From: Bacillus sp. BA3
Lineage (GTDB): Bacteria > Bacillota > Bacilli > Bacillales > DSM-1321
Direction: 5' to 3'
Assembly (NCBI GenBank): GCA_002835675.1
Contig: PIZR01000006.1
Coordinates: 115,754-179,753, forward strand
Length of the DNA stretch: 64,000 nt
A program made the position numbers and the translations under genes. The notes below the pieces were generated by a model, which worked only from the letters and a program-made list of their open reading frames with translations, had not been told where the DNA came from and did no database searches. The number at the start of each line of letters is the position of its first letter. Position 1 is the first letter of the stretch. Positions 44,274 to 52,950 of this stretch are shown here, in pieces.

Positions 44274-45662
44274 TTAGTTTCCTTCTTTTAAAATGAGTTG
44301 CGAGACACACTCTACATGGCTCGTCTGCGGGAACATATCCACAGGCTGTATGGCCTCAACGCGATAAGAAGTGCTCAGTTCTTGTAAGTCCTTGGCCAAA
44401 GTGGAAGGGTTGCATGATACGTACACTATGGTTTTCGGTTTTACTTTCAAGATTGTCTGCAGTAATGATTGGTCACAGCCTGATCTTGGCGGGTCGACGA
44501 CAAGTACGTCCGGTTTCCAGCCTTCTTTGGTCCAGCGTGGAAGGATATTCTCGGCCTTGCCTGTTTCATAGTATACATTGTCGCGTTTATGTTTTTTGGC
44601 ATTTTTCTTGGCGTCCTCGATGGATTCTTTAATGACGTCCATTCCTCTGACTTCCTTGGCATTTTCAGACAGCCATAGACCAATGGTTCCTACACCGCAA
44701 TAAGCGTCAACCACTTTTTCCGTGCCGGTTAAGGCTGCCGCTTTTTTCACTTCATCATATAAGCGAACAGTTTGAACGGGGTTAAGCTGGAAGAATGTAC
44801 GCGCTGATAGTTCGTATGATAGGTCACCCAATGTTTCGTTGATGACTTTTTCGCCTGCCAGGTGAATCGTTTTTTCGCCAAATATCAGTGATGTGTTTCG
44901 GTTGTTGATGTTTTGAACGACCGATTTCACTTCTGGCAATTGGTCCCGAATTTGTTTTAGCAACTGATCTTTTTGTGGAATTTCCTCCGCACCTGTAACA
45001 AGGACAACCTGCACTTCACCTGTTTCAAAGCCTACCCGTGTAATGACCGTACGAATAACACCTTTTCTTTTTCTTTCGTTATATATTGAGATGTTCAGGT
45101 TCTTTAGAATCTTTTTCACTGTTCGTGTTACCTTATTTGTTGCCTTATGCTGTACAAGGCAATTCGGGATATCGATCAGATTATGTGAATTCAAGCCGTA
45201 AAGGCCAGCAATCAATTTACCATCTTTTTGGCCGACTTGGTACTGACTTTTATTGCGGTAATTCCAAGGATCTTCCATACCAATCGTTTCTTTTACATTT
45301 AATGAAGAAACCGGGAATTTCGAATGGCGCTCCATCGCTTGAATGACGATATCGCGCTTTTCGATAAGCTGCTGGTCATAGCTTAAATGCTGTAACTGAC
45401 ATCCGCCGCATTCAGCGTAAACCGGACATGGCGCTGCAATGCGATGCGGTGATTCTTTACGGATGGTTTTTATTTTCGCCTCGGTGAAGTTTGGCTGCAC
45501 CTTTGTGACCAAAGCTACAATTTCTTCACCAGGCAATGCTCCTGGGACGAAGACGACTTTCTTTTTGAAATAACCGACTCCCTCTCCATTAATGCCAAGC
45601 CGTTTAATCGTAAGGGGAAGGGTTTGATCCACTTCCAGTTTTGTATCTTGAATGTTTGTCAT
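44274..45662 (-). CDS. rlmD: 23S rRNA (uracil-5-)-methyltransferase, RlmD/RlmCD type
   Basis: A 462-residue SAM-dependent enzyme. N-terminal TRAM domain (residues about 10-70), an Fe-S cluster set of cysteines ([16 protein letters not shown]), the SAM motif [15 protein letters not shown], and catalytic stretches [14 protein letters not shown] and [13 protein letters not shown]. It methylates U1939, and in Bacillus RlmCD also U747, of 23S rRNA. It overlaps the glycosylase gene upstream by 4 bases; B. subtilis yfjO-yfjP has the same order. Confidence 0.92.
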   Translation of the reverse strand: MTNIQDTKLEVDQTLPLTIKRLGINGEGVGYFKKKVVFVPGALPGEEIVALVTKVQPNFTEAKIKTIRKESPHRIAAPCPVYAECGGCQLQHLSYDQQLIEKRDIVIQAMERHSKFPVSSLNVKETIGMEDPWNYRNKSQYQVGQKDGKLIAGLYGLNSHNLIDIPNCLVQHKATNKVTRTVKKILKNLNISIYNERKRKGVIRTVITRVGFETGEVQVVLVTGAEEIPQKDQLLKQIRDQLPEVKSVVQNINNRNTSLIFGEKTIHLAGEKVINETLGDLSYELSARTFFQLNPVQTVRLYDEVKKAAALTGTEKVVDAYCGVGTIGLWLSENAKEVRGMDVIKESIEDAKKNAKKHKRDNVYYETGKAENILPRWTKEGWKPDVLVVDPPRSGCDQSLLQTILKVKPKTIVYVSCNPSTLAKDLQELSTSYRVEAIQPVDMFPQTSHVECVSQLILKEGN

Positions 45663-46543
45663 TTCTTTTCACTCCGTTTTTCAATGCTTCTCCACAAATA
45701 GAGGGAAGCGTAGCTTAGATATGGAGCCCATTTCTCACTATAGGACTCCATTTCTTCTTGGGTTGGCTTTTGCGGTAAGCCATATAATATTTTCAAGGCA
45801 TTTTGAATGCCAATATCGGCTTTAGGAAATAGGTTCGGCCGGCCAAGTCCAAAAAGCAGGAAGTTTTCAGCCGTCCATCTACCGATACCGCGTATTTTTA
45901 TTAGTGTATCCATAACCTCTTGATCGGATAGCTTTTCCATTATATCAAGGTTGAGATGGCCCTGAATGACCTGCTCGGAAAGTCCGATGACGTATTCCGC
46001 TTTCCGGCCGCTGAATTGAATGGCTCTCAATTGCTCGATTTTAAGTTGGGCGGTTGTTTCCGGCGTCGGATAAAACCAGGCACCTTCCATCTGGTAGCCG
46101 AAGGTTTTAACGAATCGTTCCGTAAGCGTATGGGCAAAGGATAAGTTCAATTGCTGATGTATGATGCATTTAACGAGGCAACTGTAGCAATCGAAGTCCA
46201 AGACTATGGCAGTACCGCGGTGCTCTTCGAAGATTTCCCGCAAATCGGATTCCCGGAAATGCCTGGAAACGCCTTCTAATGGCTGATGCCAATGAAAGAC
46301 CTTTTTTAACCGTTCGATCGCTTTTGACTTGTATACCTCTGAATGACCTTTGATGATAAAAGATGGTTCATCGATATTTCCTATTGCTTGAACCTGCAAA
46401 ACGATTGGTTCATTTTCTATATATAGCGGAACTTTTACCGTCCTGTTAGTGAAATCAACTACCTGAAGTGGGTCTAACGATAATCGTTCGAGAACTAGAT
46501 CGAAATTATAGGGTCCTTGAACCTGTAATTTTTCTGTCCACAC
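45659..46543 (-). CDS. DNA-3-methyladenine glycosylase family protein (AlkA/YfjP-like)
   Basis: A 294-residue base-excision repair protein of the HhH-GPD superfamily. The helix-hairpin-helix [20 protein letters not shown] and the catalytic Asp in LFPKADIG are in place, and the N-terminal AlkA_N-like domain covers about residues 1-115. It would remove alkylated purines. The start is GTG at 46543 (AAAGGA 10 bases upstream). Translationally coupled to rlmD through ATGA. Confidence 0.87.
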   Translation of the reverse strand: MWTEKLQVQGPYNFDLVLERLSLDPLQVVDFTNRTVKVPLYIENEPIVLQVQAIGNIDEPSFIIKGHSEVYKSKAIERLKKVFHWHQPLEGVSRHFRESDLREIFEEHRGTAIVLDFDCYSCLVKCIIHQQLNLSFAHTLTERFVKTFGYQMEGAWFYPTPETTAQLKIEQLRAIQFSGRKAEYVIGLSEQVIQGHLNLDIMEKLSDQEVMDTLIKIRGIGRWTAENFLLFGLGRPNLFPKADIGIQNALKILYGLPQKPTQEEMESYSEKWAPYLSYASLYLWRSIEKRSEKK

Positions 46544-46624
46544 AAGCGATCCATCCTTTAGCAGTTTTCCACGTATTATAGCATGTTTCCTGAAATATTA
46601 CTTGAAATTGAGGAGAATGGATAA

Positions 46625-46659
46625 AAGCGGGACCTGAATTATCTCTACAGGACCCGCTT
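46625..46659 (-). terminator. terminator of pdaA
   Basis: Minus-strand stem AAGCGGGTCCTG / CAGGTCCCGCTT (one central mismatch) then TTATCC, just past the pdaA stop. Confidence 0.8.
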
Positions 46660-46665
46660 CTCACT

Positions 46666-47451
46666 TTAATAAAGCATTCGGTTCGGCAACTGCTTCTCAA
46701 TCATTAAATCATCAAGGCTACCGAAAGCATACCCCTGTTTTTCAAGATCCGTCAGAATCGAGTCCAAAGCATCCGCATTATCCTTCGATACGGTATGCAA
46801 TAATAATATCGCACCGGGATGAATCTGCTTAAGCACTTCATCGTGTGCGAACGCGGCACCCTTTTGTTGATCAACAATCCAGTCTCTATATGCCAGTGAC
46901 CAGAAGATGTGGTAATACCCTTCTTTTTTTGCGATCCTCATCGTTCTTTCATTAAATACCCCACGAGGCGGCCTTAAGTAGTTCATTTCCTTTTGCCCCG
47001 TTAATTTTTCCGTTGCTTCTTTTACCCGCTCAAGCTCCGTGCGAATCACATCGTCCGTCACGCTGGTCATATCCGGATGGTTCCATGAATGGTTTCCTAC
47101 GATATGCCCCTCATTAGCCATACGGACAACAAGCTCAGGTGCCGTTTTTAAATAATGACCCGTGACAAAAAAAGCTCCAGGAGCACCATGTTTCTTCAGG
47201 ACATCTAAAATTTGGGCCGTATAGCCATTTTCATAACCGTTATCAAATGTTAAATAAACGACTTTTTTCTTTGTATCCCCCTTATAAATCGCTTCATATT
47301 CAGGCAGCATTTCATTGAATTTTTTACCGGCATCGGCAGGTGTCCCATTTTTTCCTTTATTGAAACCCCAGTTATAGGATTCTGCAAAAGCCGGGCTTGC
47401 CAAAGAGCATATCAAGCAAATAAAAGCGGATAAAATCACCATTTTTTTCAT
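46666..47451 (-). CDS. pdaA: N-acetylmuramic acid deacetylase PdaA (delta-lactam synthesis)
   Basis: A 261-residue exported polysaccharide deacetylase (family 4 carbohydrate esterase) that prepares muramic delta-lactam in the spore cortex. Signal peptide (MVILSAFICLICSLASPAFA), catalytic motif VVYLTFDNGYENGYTAQIL (TFDNG in place of TFDDG, as in PdaA), HIVGNHSWNHPDM metal-binding HxxxH, RPPRG, and C-terminal ILLLHTVS. Length is near that of B. subtilis PdaA. The start ATG 47451 follows ATGGGGGA at 8 bases. It marks the organism as a spore former. Confidence 0.92.
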   Translation of the reverse strand: MKKMVILSAFICLICSLASPAFAESYNWGFNKGKNGTPADAGKKFNEMLPEYEAIYKGDTKKKVVYLTFDNGYENGYTAQILDVLKKHGAPGAFFVTGHYLKTAPELVVRMANEGHIVGNHSWNHPDMTSVTDDVIRTELERVKEATEKLTGQKEMNYLRPPRGVFNERTMRIAKKEGYYHIFWSLAYRDWIVDQQKGAAFAHDEVLKQIHPGAILLLHTVSKDNADALDSILTDLEKQGYAFGSLDDLMIEKQLPNRMLY

Positions 47452-47517
47452 TGGAATATCCCCCATGTTCTTTTTTCTTATTGTTTGGAACATGGAGATT
47501 TATATGCATGATATTGT

Positions 47518-47710
47518 GAAGGTCGAATTGATCTCGTTGTAGGTCGATTTTTTCGCTCCATGGGTCGAATTTTTTGCTCCGTAGGTCGAATTTCTGCCGC
47601 CATAGGTCGAATTTTTTGCTCCGTAGGTCGATTTTCTGCCGCTTTAGGTCGATTTTCTGCCGCTTTAGGGCGAATTGGTCTCGCCACAGGTCGATTTTTC
47701 GCTCTTGAGC
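47518..47710. repeat. degenerate 21-bp tandem repeat array (GAATTTTTTGCTCCGTAGGTC type)
   Basis: About nine head-to-tail 21-bp units ending in AGGTC or GGGTC and starting GAATTT or GATTTT; two unit flavours alternate (TTGCTCCGT and CTGCCGCTT). In one minus-strand frame it would read repeats of the type (K/R)xKFDL, a heptad pattern, but there is no good start and the frame runs into the pdaA start. It lies in the region upstream of pdaA. Same period as the array at 3384-3650 but a different unit. Confidence 0.88.
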
Positions 47711-47784
47711 CGTATAAATTTCGCTCTGGATCAAATTAACGCCCCGGAGGCCGAATTAGTTCGTTAGTGTCTATAATCAGACGC

Positions 47785-47819
47785 AAAAAAGGGCCTCTCC
47801 TCCGAAAAGGATTGGCCCT
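47785..47819 (-). terminator. terminator of the small membrane protein gene
   Basis: Minus-strand stem GGGCCAATCC / GGAGAGGCCC (imperfect) around TTTTCGGA, followed by TTTTTTG. Confidence 0.75.
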
Positions 47820-47830
47820 CCATGTTTTGT

Positions 47831-48016
47831 TTATCCTTTAAATAGCGCTTGTGCCGCCTTCCAAATAATGGCGATAGCGAAAATGAGAACGATTACAATT
47901 CCGATTACGTCAAGGAATGTTTCAAGTCCGGAGAAAATCGTGTTTGCCACAGGAAGTTTGATGAAAGCAAAACCGGTTAGCATGGCCATAAAGAATAAGA
48001 AGTAGTTATTCTGCAT
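47831..48016 (-). CDS. small two-helix membrane protein, function unknown
   Basis: A 61-residue protein with two hydrophobic segments (YFLFFMAMLTGFAFIKL and FLDVIGIVIVLIFAIAIIW) and a short basic tail. Start ATG 48016 with AAGGGGGG about 6 bases upstream; a terminator follows. Divergent from the small gene at 48126. Not recognised. Confidence 0.7.
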   Translation of the reverse strand: MQNNYFLFFMAMLTGFAFIKLPVANTIFSGLETFLDVIGIVIVLIFAIAIIWKAAQALFKG

Positions 48017-48125
48017 GAAAATCCCCCCTTTCTCTTCTAATGTATGTGCGACCTTTCCAAAAGATTGTACTTTTTTGAGGTAATTTCCGCCTTTTTTTCA
48101 TATACATTAGCAGGGGGGGAATGAA

Positions 48126-48263
48126 ATGCTGGAATGGGTTATCACTTTAGGCTTTGTTGGTTGTCTTGGTTTAAGTGGTGGAGTGTTTGTTCATTTTGTG
48201 AAAAGTGGATTGAATTTAGAGGATGCATCAAGGATCGATCCACTGCCGGAAATAGAGGAGTAA
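48126..48263 (+). CDS. very small single-helix membrane protein
   Basis: A 45-residue protein starting MLEWVITLGFVGCLGLSGGV, a hydrophobic N-terminal segment, with an acidic tail ending in DPLPEIEE. The ribosome binding site AGGGGGGG lies 7 bases upstream of ATG 48126, and a strong terminator follows the stop. Expression signals are good; function unknown. Confidence 0.65.
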   Translation: MLEWVITLGFVGCLGLSGGVFVHFVKSGLNLEDASRIDPLPEIEE

Positions 48264-48270
48264 GCTATGC

Positions 48271-48303
48271 AAAAGACGCTCACCGTTTGGCGAGCGTCTT
48301 TTG
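48271..48303. terminator. bidirectional terminator between convergent genes
   Basis: Stem AAAAGACGCTCACC / GGCGAGCGTCTTTT with one internal mismatch and loop GTTT. It serves the small gene to the left and fumarase to the right. Confidence 0.88.
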
Positions 48304-48310
48304 CATACAT

Positions 48311-49879
48311 TTATTTAAATACTGGTTCTTTGAATTGCGCCAATTTTTCCAATGAAGATTGCTGAACGTCTTTATGCAGGCTGTTTCCATGTGAATCCAT
48401 GGTTACCACGGCAGTAAATCCTTCAACATTCAGATGCCACATTGCTTCTGGAATACCAAATTCAGTGAAGTTCACACCTTCGACGGATTTGATGCAGTCT
48501 GCATAATATTGAGCAGCCCCGCCGATTGCATTTAGATAAACGCCGCCGTGCTCACTTAGTGCTTCTAGTGTTTTTGGTCCCATTCCGCCTTTACCGATAA
48601 CTGCACGGATGCCGAATCGTTTCATGATATCGCCTTGGTATGGTTCTTCACGAATACTTGTTGTCGGTCCAGCAGCCTTCACATGCCATTTGCCTTCTTC
48701 GTCCTTCAGCATAACCGGTCCACAGTGATAGATGATTTGTCCATCTAGGTCGATTGGTGCAGGATTTTCAGATAAGTGCTTGTGGATGGCGTCACGGCCT
48801 GTATACATTCTGCCGTTAATATGAACGACGTCACCAACTTTTAATTCACGGATTTGTTCTTCCGTGATTGGTGCTTGCAGGGTGATTTCACGGGAAGCTT
48901 CAACGTCCGATTCTGCAGCGGCTGCCACTTCATCCTTCGCTGCTTTTTCTGCTTCCAAAGCAAAGTCGATTTTCTCCCCTTCTTGATATAACCACTCATT
49001 GATTTCGCCTGTTTCCGGATTGACTTTCACTCCTAAACGGCGGAACGCCCAGCAATTGTAAGCAACGGAGACGAAAAAGCTTGCCGGAATACGGTGCATG
49101 ACACCGATTTTACATCCAAGCAACGTAGTTTCGCCGCCAAAGCCCATCGTGCCGATTCCCAATTCATTAGCTGTATCCATGATGTAATCTTCAAGTTTAC
49201 GAAGGTCTTCATTCGGATTCACATCTTCATTACTGCGGAAAAGTTGAGCCTTAGCCAGATCATATCCGGATGAACGGTCCCCTCCGATACCAACTCCGAT
49301 GAAGCCGGCACTGCAGCCTTGTCCTTGTGCTTGGTAGACAGAGTGAAGGACACATTTACGGATTCCGTCCAAATCACGGCCCGCTTTTCCCAATCCTTCA
49401 AGCTCCATAGGCAGACTGTATTGGATGTTTTTATTTTCACAGCCGCCGCCTTTTAAGATAAGACGAACATCAATATAGTCTTTTTCCCATTGATCGAATT
49501 TAATGACAGGAAGACCTTCCCCAAGGTTATCCCCGCTATTTTCACCCGATAAAGAGTCAACTGCGTTTGGACGAAGTTTTCCGCCCTTTGTCGCTAAGAT
49601 GATCGCATTCCGGATTGCTTTTTTTATTTCAAGTTGGTTCACGCCAACTGGAGTTTTTATTTTGAAAGTCGGCAGACCAGTATCCTGACAAATCGGTGAT
49701 ACATTGTCGTCAGCCATTGTAATATTATTCGTGATAGTGGTCAGGCTCAATGCAGAACGAGTACCTGCATTTTCACGTTGTTTTGCACTTTTGACCGCAC
49801 GACGAACATCCTTTGGAAGATTCGTTGAAGTTTCAACGATAAGACTGTACATACTTTCTTGGAATTTTTGAATATCCAA
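48311..49879 (-). CDS. fumA: fumarate hydratase class I, Fe-S type
   Basis: A 522-residue oxygen-sensitive [4Fe-4S] fumarase. N-terminal catalytic part with cysteines in ISPICQDTGLPTFKIK-like VSPICQDTGLPTFKIK, GGGCENKNIQYSLPMEL and GQGCSAGFIGVGIGG; C-terminal beta domain from about residue 350 with HCGPVM, AAGPTTSIREEPYQ and VIGKGGMGPKTLEAL. Catalyses fumarate to malate. The start is a TTG at 49879 because AGGGGGAAG lies 6 bases upstream; the ATG at 49918 has no such site. Confidence 0.9.
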   Translation of the reverse strand: MDIQKFQESMYSLIVETSTNLPKDVRRAVKSAKQRENAGTRSALSLTTITNNITMADDNVSPICQDTGLPTFKIKTPVGVNQLEIKKAIRNAIILATKGGKLRPNAVDSLSGENSGDNLGEGLPVIKFDQWEKDYIDVRLILKGGGCENKNIQYSLPMELEGLGKAGRDLDGIRKCVLHSVYQAQGQGCSAGFIGVGIGGDRSSGYDLAKAQLFRSNEDVNPNEDLRKLEDYIMDTANELGIGTMGFGGETTLLGCKIGVMHRIPASFFVSVAYNCWAFRRLGVKVNPETGEINEWLYQEGEKIDFALEAEKAAKDEVAAAAESDVEASREITLQAPITEEQIRELKVGDVVHINGRMYTGRDAIHKHLSENPAPIDLDGQIIYHCGPVMLKDEEGKWHVKAAGPTTSIREEPYQGDIMKRFGIRAVIGKGGMGPKTLEALSEHGGVYLNAIGGAAQYYADCIKSVEGVNFTEFGIPEAMWHLNVEGFTAVVTMDSHGNSLHKDVQQSSLEKLAQFKEPVFK

Positions 49880-50090
49880 ATTTCTCTTCCCCCTCTTATT
49901 TCCCCTAGATTTAATCATTTCCCTGCTTCTCTATAAATAGCGAATGATACAACACCCGTTTTATTATACATCTAACATAATCTTTCGAAAACAAGTAATT
50001 ATTTTTCATAATGAAAAGCAATTTGGAGAGAAATGAGCAAACCCGCCAGAAATAACCCATGAATTAAATTTAATCACCAATCATTTCCAT

Positions 50091-50123
50091 TAAAAAAAGG
50101 ATGACGCAGTATTCCCGTCATCC
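50091..50123 (-). terminator. terminator of the SE1561-family gene
   Basis: Minus-strand stem GGATGACG / CGTCATCC with a 9-base loop, then TTTTTTTAATGG. Confidence 0.88.
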
Positions 50124-50169
50124 CTTCATGAATATTAACATTGAAAAAGTCATACTATCGAAACAGATA

Positions 50170-50355
50170 TTAATCTTCGCGGGTTTTGAATTGTTCCACT
50201 TTGCCTTCCAAATCATCTAACATGCCGATCAAACGGTCTATATCTTCCAACTCCGTATTTTCCGGTTCGATATGATCAAGAACTTCCATGAACATCGTGA
50301 GGCGTTCTTTTAAGTATGTTAATTGTTCGTTTTTACCTGTAATGGATTTTCCCAT
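50170..50355 (-). CDS. SE1561-family small protein
   Basis: A 61-residue acidic helical protein (QLTYLKERLTMFMEVLDHIE, PENTELEDIDRLIGMLDDLE) that I recognise as the SE1561 family of Bacillales. Function is unknown; the heptad spacing suggests a short coiled coil. Start ATG with AAGGAGAG 8 bases upstream; a strong terminator follows. Confidence 0.8.
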   Translation of the reverse strand: MGKSITGKNEQLTYLKERLTMFMEVLDHIEPENTELEDIDRLIGMLDDLEGKVEQFKTRED

Positions 50356-50504
50356 GAGGCACTCTCCTTCCGTTCTTCTTTCATCGTAACGAAATCTGCT
50401 TGAAAGTGCAATGGCAAGCTATAAATGCACTCTCCGCCATTTGACATTTTTTGTCCCCATTGTTCATAATGGGTTAGTGCATTATTACGTAAGGAGTTTT
50501 AAAT

Positions 50505-51632
50505 ATGTCAATAATCAAGCAAGATCTTTTAACACCAATTACACCCAAGTATGACCCTTGGGAAGCATATATGGACGTTGAACAATATGGAAAGCTCAGC
50601 CTTACCAATGTGGAGTTCACCACCACCACCCTTTGCAATATGCGTTGTGAGCATTGTGCCGTAGGTTACACACTTCAGCCCAAGGACCCGGATGCACTGC
50701 CACTGGAATTATTGATTCAGCGCCTCGATGAAATCCCTTTGCTTCGCTCGCTCAGCATCACTGGCGGGGAGCCGATGCTTTCAAGAAAACAAGTGAAGAA
50801 TTATGTTTTGCCTCTATTGAAATATGCCCGTAGCCGCGGGGTCCGGACACAAATCAATTCCAATTTGACCCTTGACCTGGAACGGTATGAGGAAATCATT
50901 CCTTATTTGGATGTTCTGCACATTTCCCATAACTGGGGAACGATCGATGAATTCATTGATATCGGCTTTGCCATGATGGATCGAAAACCATCTCGGGAAC
51001 AGCGAAAGAAATTATTCGATAAAATGATTGAAAATTCCCGTGCCCTGACCAAGGCTGGTGTGCTGGTTTCTGCAGAAACGATGCTTAATAAACGGACATT
51101 GCCGCATCTTGAGCATATTCACAGACAGATTGTCGATGAAATGGGATGTCAAAGGCACGAAATTCATCCGATGTATCCAAGCGATTTCGCTTCGGCACTT
51201 GAAACTTTATCATTGGACAAAATGCGTGAAGCGATTCATCATTTGCTTGATATCCGTGATGAAAATGTTTGGATGCTTTTCGGTACCCTGCCATTTTATC
51301 CTTGCAATAACAGTAAAGAGGATATAAAGCTGCTTCAACGCCTTTATGGTTCACATAAAGTAACTGTTCGTAATGACCCTGATGGACGTTCCCGGTTGAA
51401 CATCAATATTTTTACCGGGGAAGTGATCGTGACCGATTTCGGTGACGCGCCTACATTAGGGAATATCAAAGACCAACCTTTGACCGAATCCTATGAAACA
51501 TGGATGAATTCGAAACTCGCCAATGAATTGAATTGCCATTGTCCGGCAGTCAAATGCCTAGGCCCGAATGTTCTCGTCAAAAATGCATACTACCCGAAGG
51601 AGGACTTCAGGATCAGGAAGTCAACCATATGA
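50505..51632 (+). CDS. yfkAB: radical SAM protein YfkAB with CxCxxxxC C-terminus
   Basis: A 375-residue radical SAM enzyme. The [4Fe-4S]/SAM motif is CNMRCEHC (residues about 44-51), followed by SITGGEPMLS (the GGE motif). A second cysteine cluster near the C-terminus, CHCPAVKC, gives the CxCxxxxC motif that names the family. The substrate is not known to me. Start ATG 50505 with AAGGAG 8-9 bases upstream. It converges on yfkD as in B. subtilis. Confidence 0.88.
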   Translation: MSIIKQDLLTPITPKYDPWEAYMDVEQYGKLSLTNVEFTTTTLCNMRCEHCAVGYTLQPKDPDALPLELLIQRLDEIPLLRSLSITGGEPMLSRKQVKNYVLPLLKYARSRGVRTQINSNLTLDLERYEEIIPYLDVLHISHNWGTIDEFIDIGFAMMDRKPSREQRKKLFDKMIENSRALTKAGVLVSAETMLNKRTLPHLEHIHRQIVDEMGCQRHEIHPMYPSDFASALETLSLDKMREAIHHLLDIRDENVWMLFGTLPFYPCNNSKEDIKLLQRLYGSHKVTVRNDPDGRSRLNINIFTGEVIVTDFGDAPTLGNIKDQPLTESYETWMNSKLANELNCHCPAVKCLGPNVLVKNAYYPKEDFRIRKSTI

Positions 51633-51640
51633 AGAAAAAA

Positions 51641-51665
51641 AACTCGCCATTCCGGCGAGTTTTTC
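51641..51665. terminator. bidirectional terminator between yfkAB and yfkD
   Basis: Stem AACTCGCC / GGCGAGTT with loop ATTCC; T run on both strands. Confidence 0.92.
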
Positions 51666-51668
51666 AAT

Positions 51669-52481
51669 TTACCTGGGTTGCTGCGAGACTGTAAAGCTGA
51701 AGGAAACATGGTCCTGAACCGGTATCCATGCACCGATGCCTTGTGAAGTGATGTTCTTTATCGTAATGGTTCTTTTACTTCCTTTTAAGTTCAAATACAC
51801 TTCCCCATATGTGATCTTCCCTTTTTCATTGACGGCGGAAGCATAACTGGATAAGTAACCTATCCTATTAGAAGCAACATTGTATACTTCATCTTTTTTT
51901 GTACCAGCTCCGATGATCGTTTCAAAAGCCAACGGCAAATTCGTTTTCTCAGTGGCTTTTAACAGCATCATCTTTTGAACATCCTCTGCCTTAGGGATTT
52001 TCGCTGTAAGACCGCCACTCACTGCCTTTTGACTTTCCTGGACATAACGGATCCTGTATGGAACCTCACCGCCGCGATTATCGTAGTAATTCGTATTGAT
52101 TTTTTGGTATTCCCAGTTTGGCGCCGTTTCCGAAGACTCATAATTCAATGCCCAATGGCCAAGGTAAATCGTCGCCCTGTAACCAAAAGCAAGCGGAGCT
52201 TTTGCAATTGCCGATTCATTCAACATATGGATGAGTTCTGGATTTTCAATCTTGATATCCGACGAATCGATCAATTGTTCGGCCAACTTACTCGGCTGCA
52301 GCATCGGAAGATCCTGGGTTGGGTTCGGATACGTATTCTCCTTTGCAATATTCAAAACGGAAGGTGGGATTTTCACCATATTCGGATTTGCTTTGCCTTC
52401 TGGAATATCAGCTGCAAAACTTACATTCGCCTGAATAAAGGCAATTAGGGCAATCATCGTAATAAGAATAGTTCTTCTCAT
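51669..52481 (-). CDS. yfkD: YfkD-like exported protein
   Basis: A 270-residue protein with a cleavable signal peptide (MRRTILITMIALIAFIQANV SFA). The mature part matches YfkD of Bacillus in size and place between yfkAB and the Ca2+/H+ exchanger gene. No catalytic motif is visible; features are YRATIYLGHWALNYES and the C-terminal beta-rich TITIKNITSQGIGAWIPVQD. Function unknown. Start ATG 52481 with AAAGGAG 8 bases upstream. Confidence 0.82.
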   Translation of the reverse strand: MRRTILITMIALIAFIQANVSFAADIPEGKANPNMVKIPPSVLNIAKENTYPNPTQDLPMLQPSKLAEQLIDSSDIKIENPELIHMLNESAIAKAPLAFGYRATIYLGHWALNYESSETAPNWEYQKINTNYYDNRGGEVPYRIRYVQESQKAVSGGLTAKIPKAEDVQKMMLLKATEKTNLPLAFETIIGAGTKKDEVYNVASNRIGYLSSYASAVNEKGKITYGEVYLNLKGSKRTITIKNITSQGIGAWIPVQDHVSFSFTVSQQPR

Positions 52482-52950
52482 GCTGTCGCACTCCTTTTGA
52501 GGGGTTCAATCATTTTGTTATAGATTTTGTTTTTAGCTAACATTCTATACATTTCATTCTTATTTCGATTTTGTAATGAATTTGTAAAGTTCAGAATATT
52601 TACTTTTTTATTTAAATCGGTTATACTTATTTTACATTATAAAAAGGAGGCGAAATCGTTCATACCTATTAAACCTTCAGGAGGTATGCTTATTGAACAA
52701 TCCATGACACCCTTTTAAAGGATGACAGAAAACGAATTCGCCTATACTTAAATCTGATGTAAAAGGATGGTGTGACACTCTAGAATATTTCTCAACTTTT
52801 ACAAAAGCATGATGAAAAATTTTGGAATGACTTATGAATGGTAATTTACTAATATAGAAATGACTCTGCTAAATCTAACCTGAGCAGAGTCATTTTTATT
52901 TTTGAATTATATAAAAAGAAAGACCTCCCGCATCGGAAGGCCTGCATTTC
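52482..52950. other. intergenic region with a strong terminator-like hairpin
   Basis: It contains the yfkD promoter region (minus). On the plus strand AAAGGAGGCG at about 52643 and AGGAGGT at 52680 look like ribosome binding sites, but no well-placed start opens a frame longer than a few codons. A perfect hairpin ATGACTCTGCT / AGCAGAGTCAT (52859-52892) with TTTTTA follows, so a short plus-strand transcript is possible. Confidence 0.45.
52859..52898 (+). terminator. strong terminator-like hairpin
   Basis: Perfect 11-bp stem ATGACTCTGCT / AGCAGAGTCAT, then TTTTTATTTTT. No clear gene lies directly upstream on the plus strand. Confidence 0.8.

Noticed and set aside
47372..47734. Minus-strand frame with heptad KKFDL repeats running into pdaA
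   Set aside because: Created by the 21-bp repeats, overlaps the real pdaA start, and no suitable start signal.
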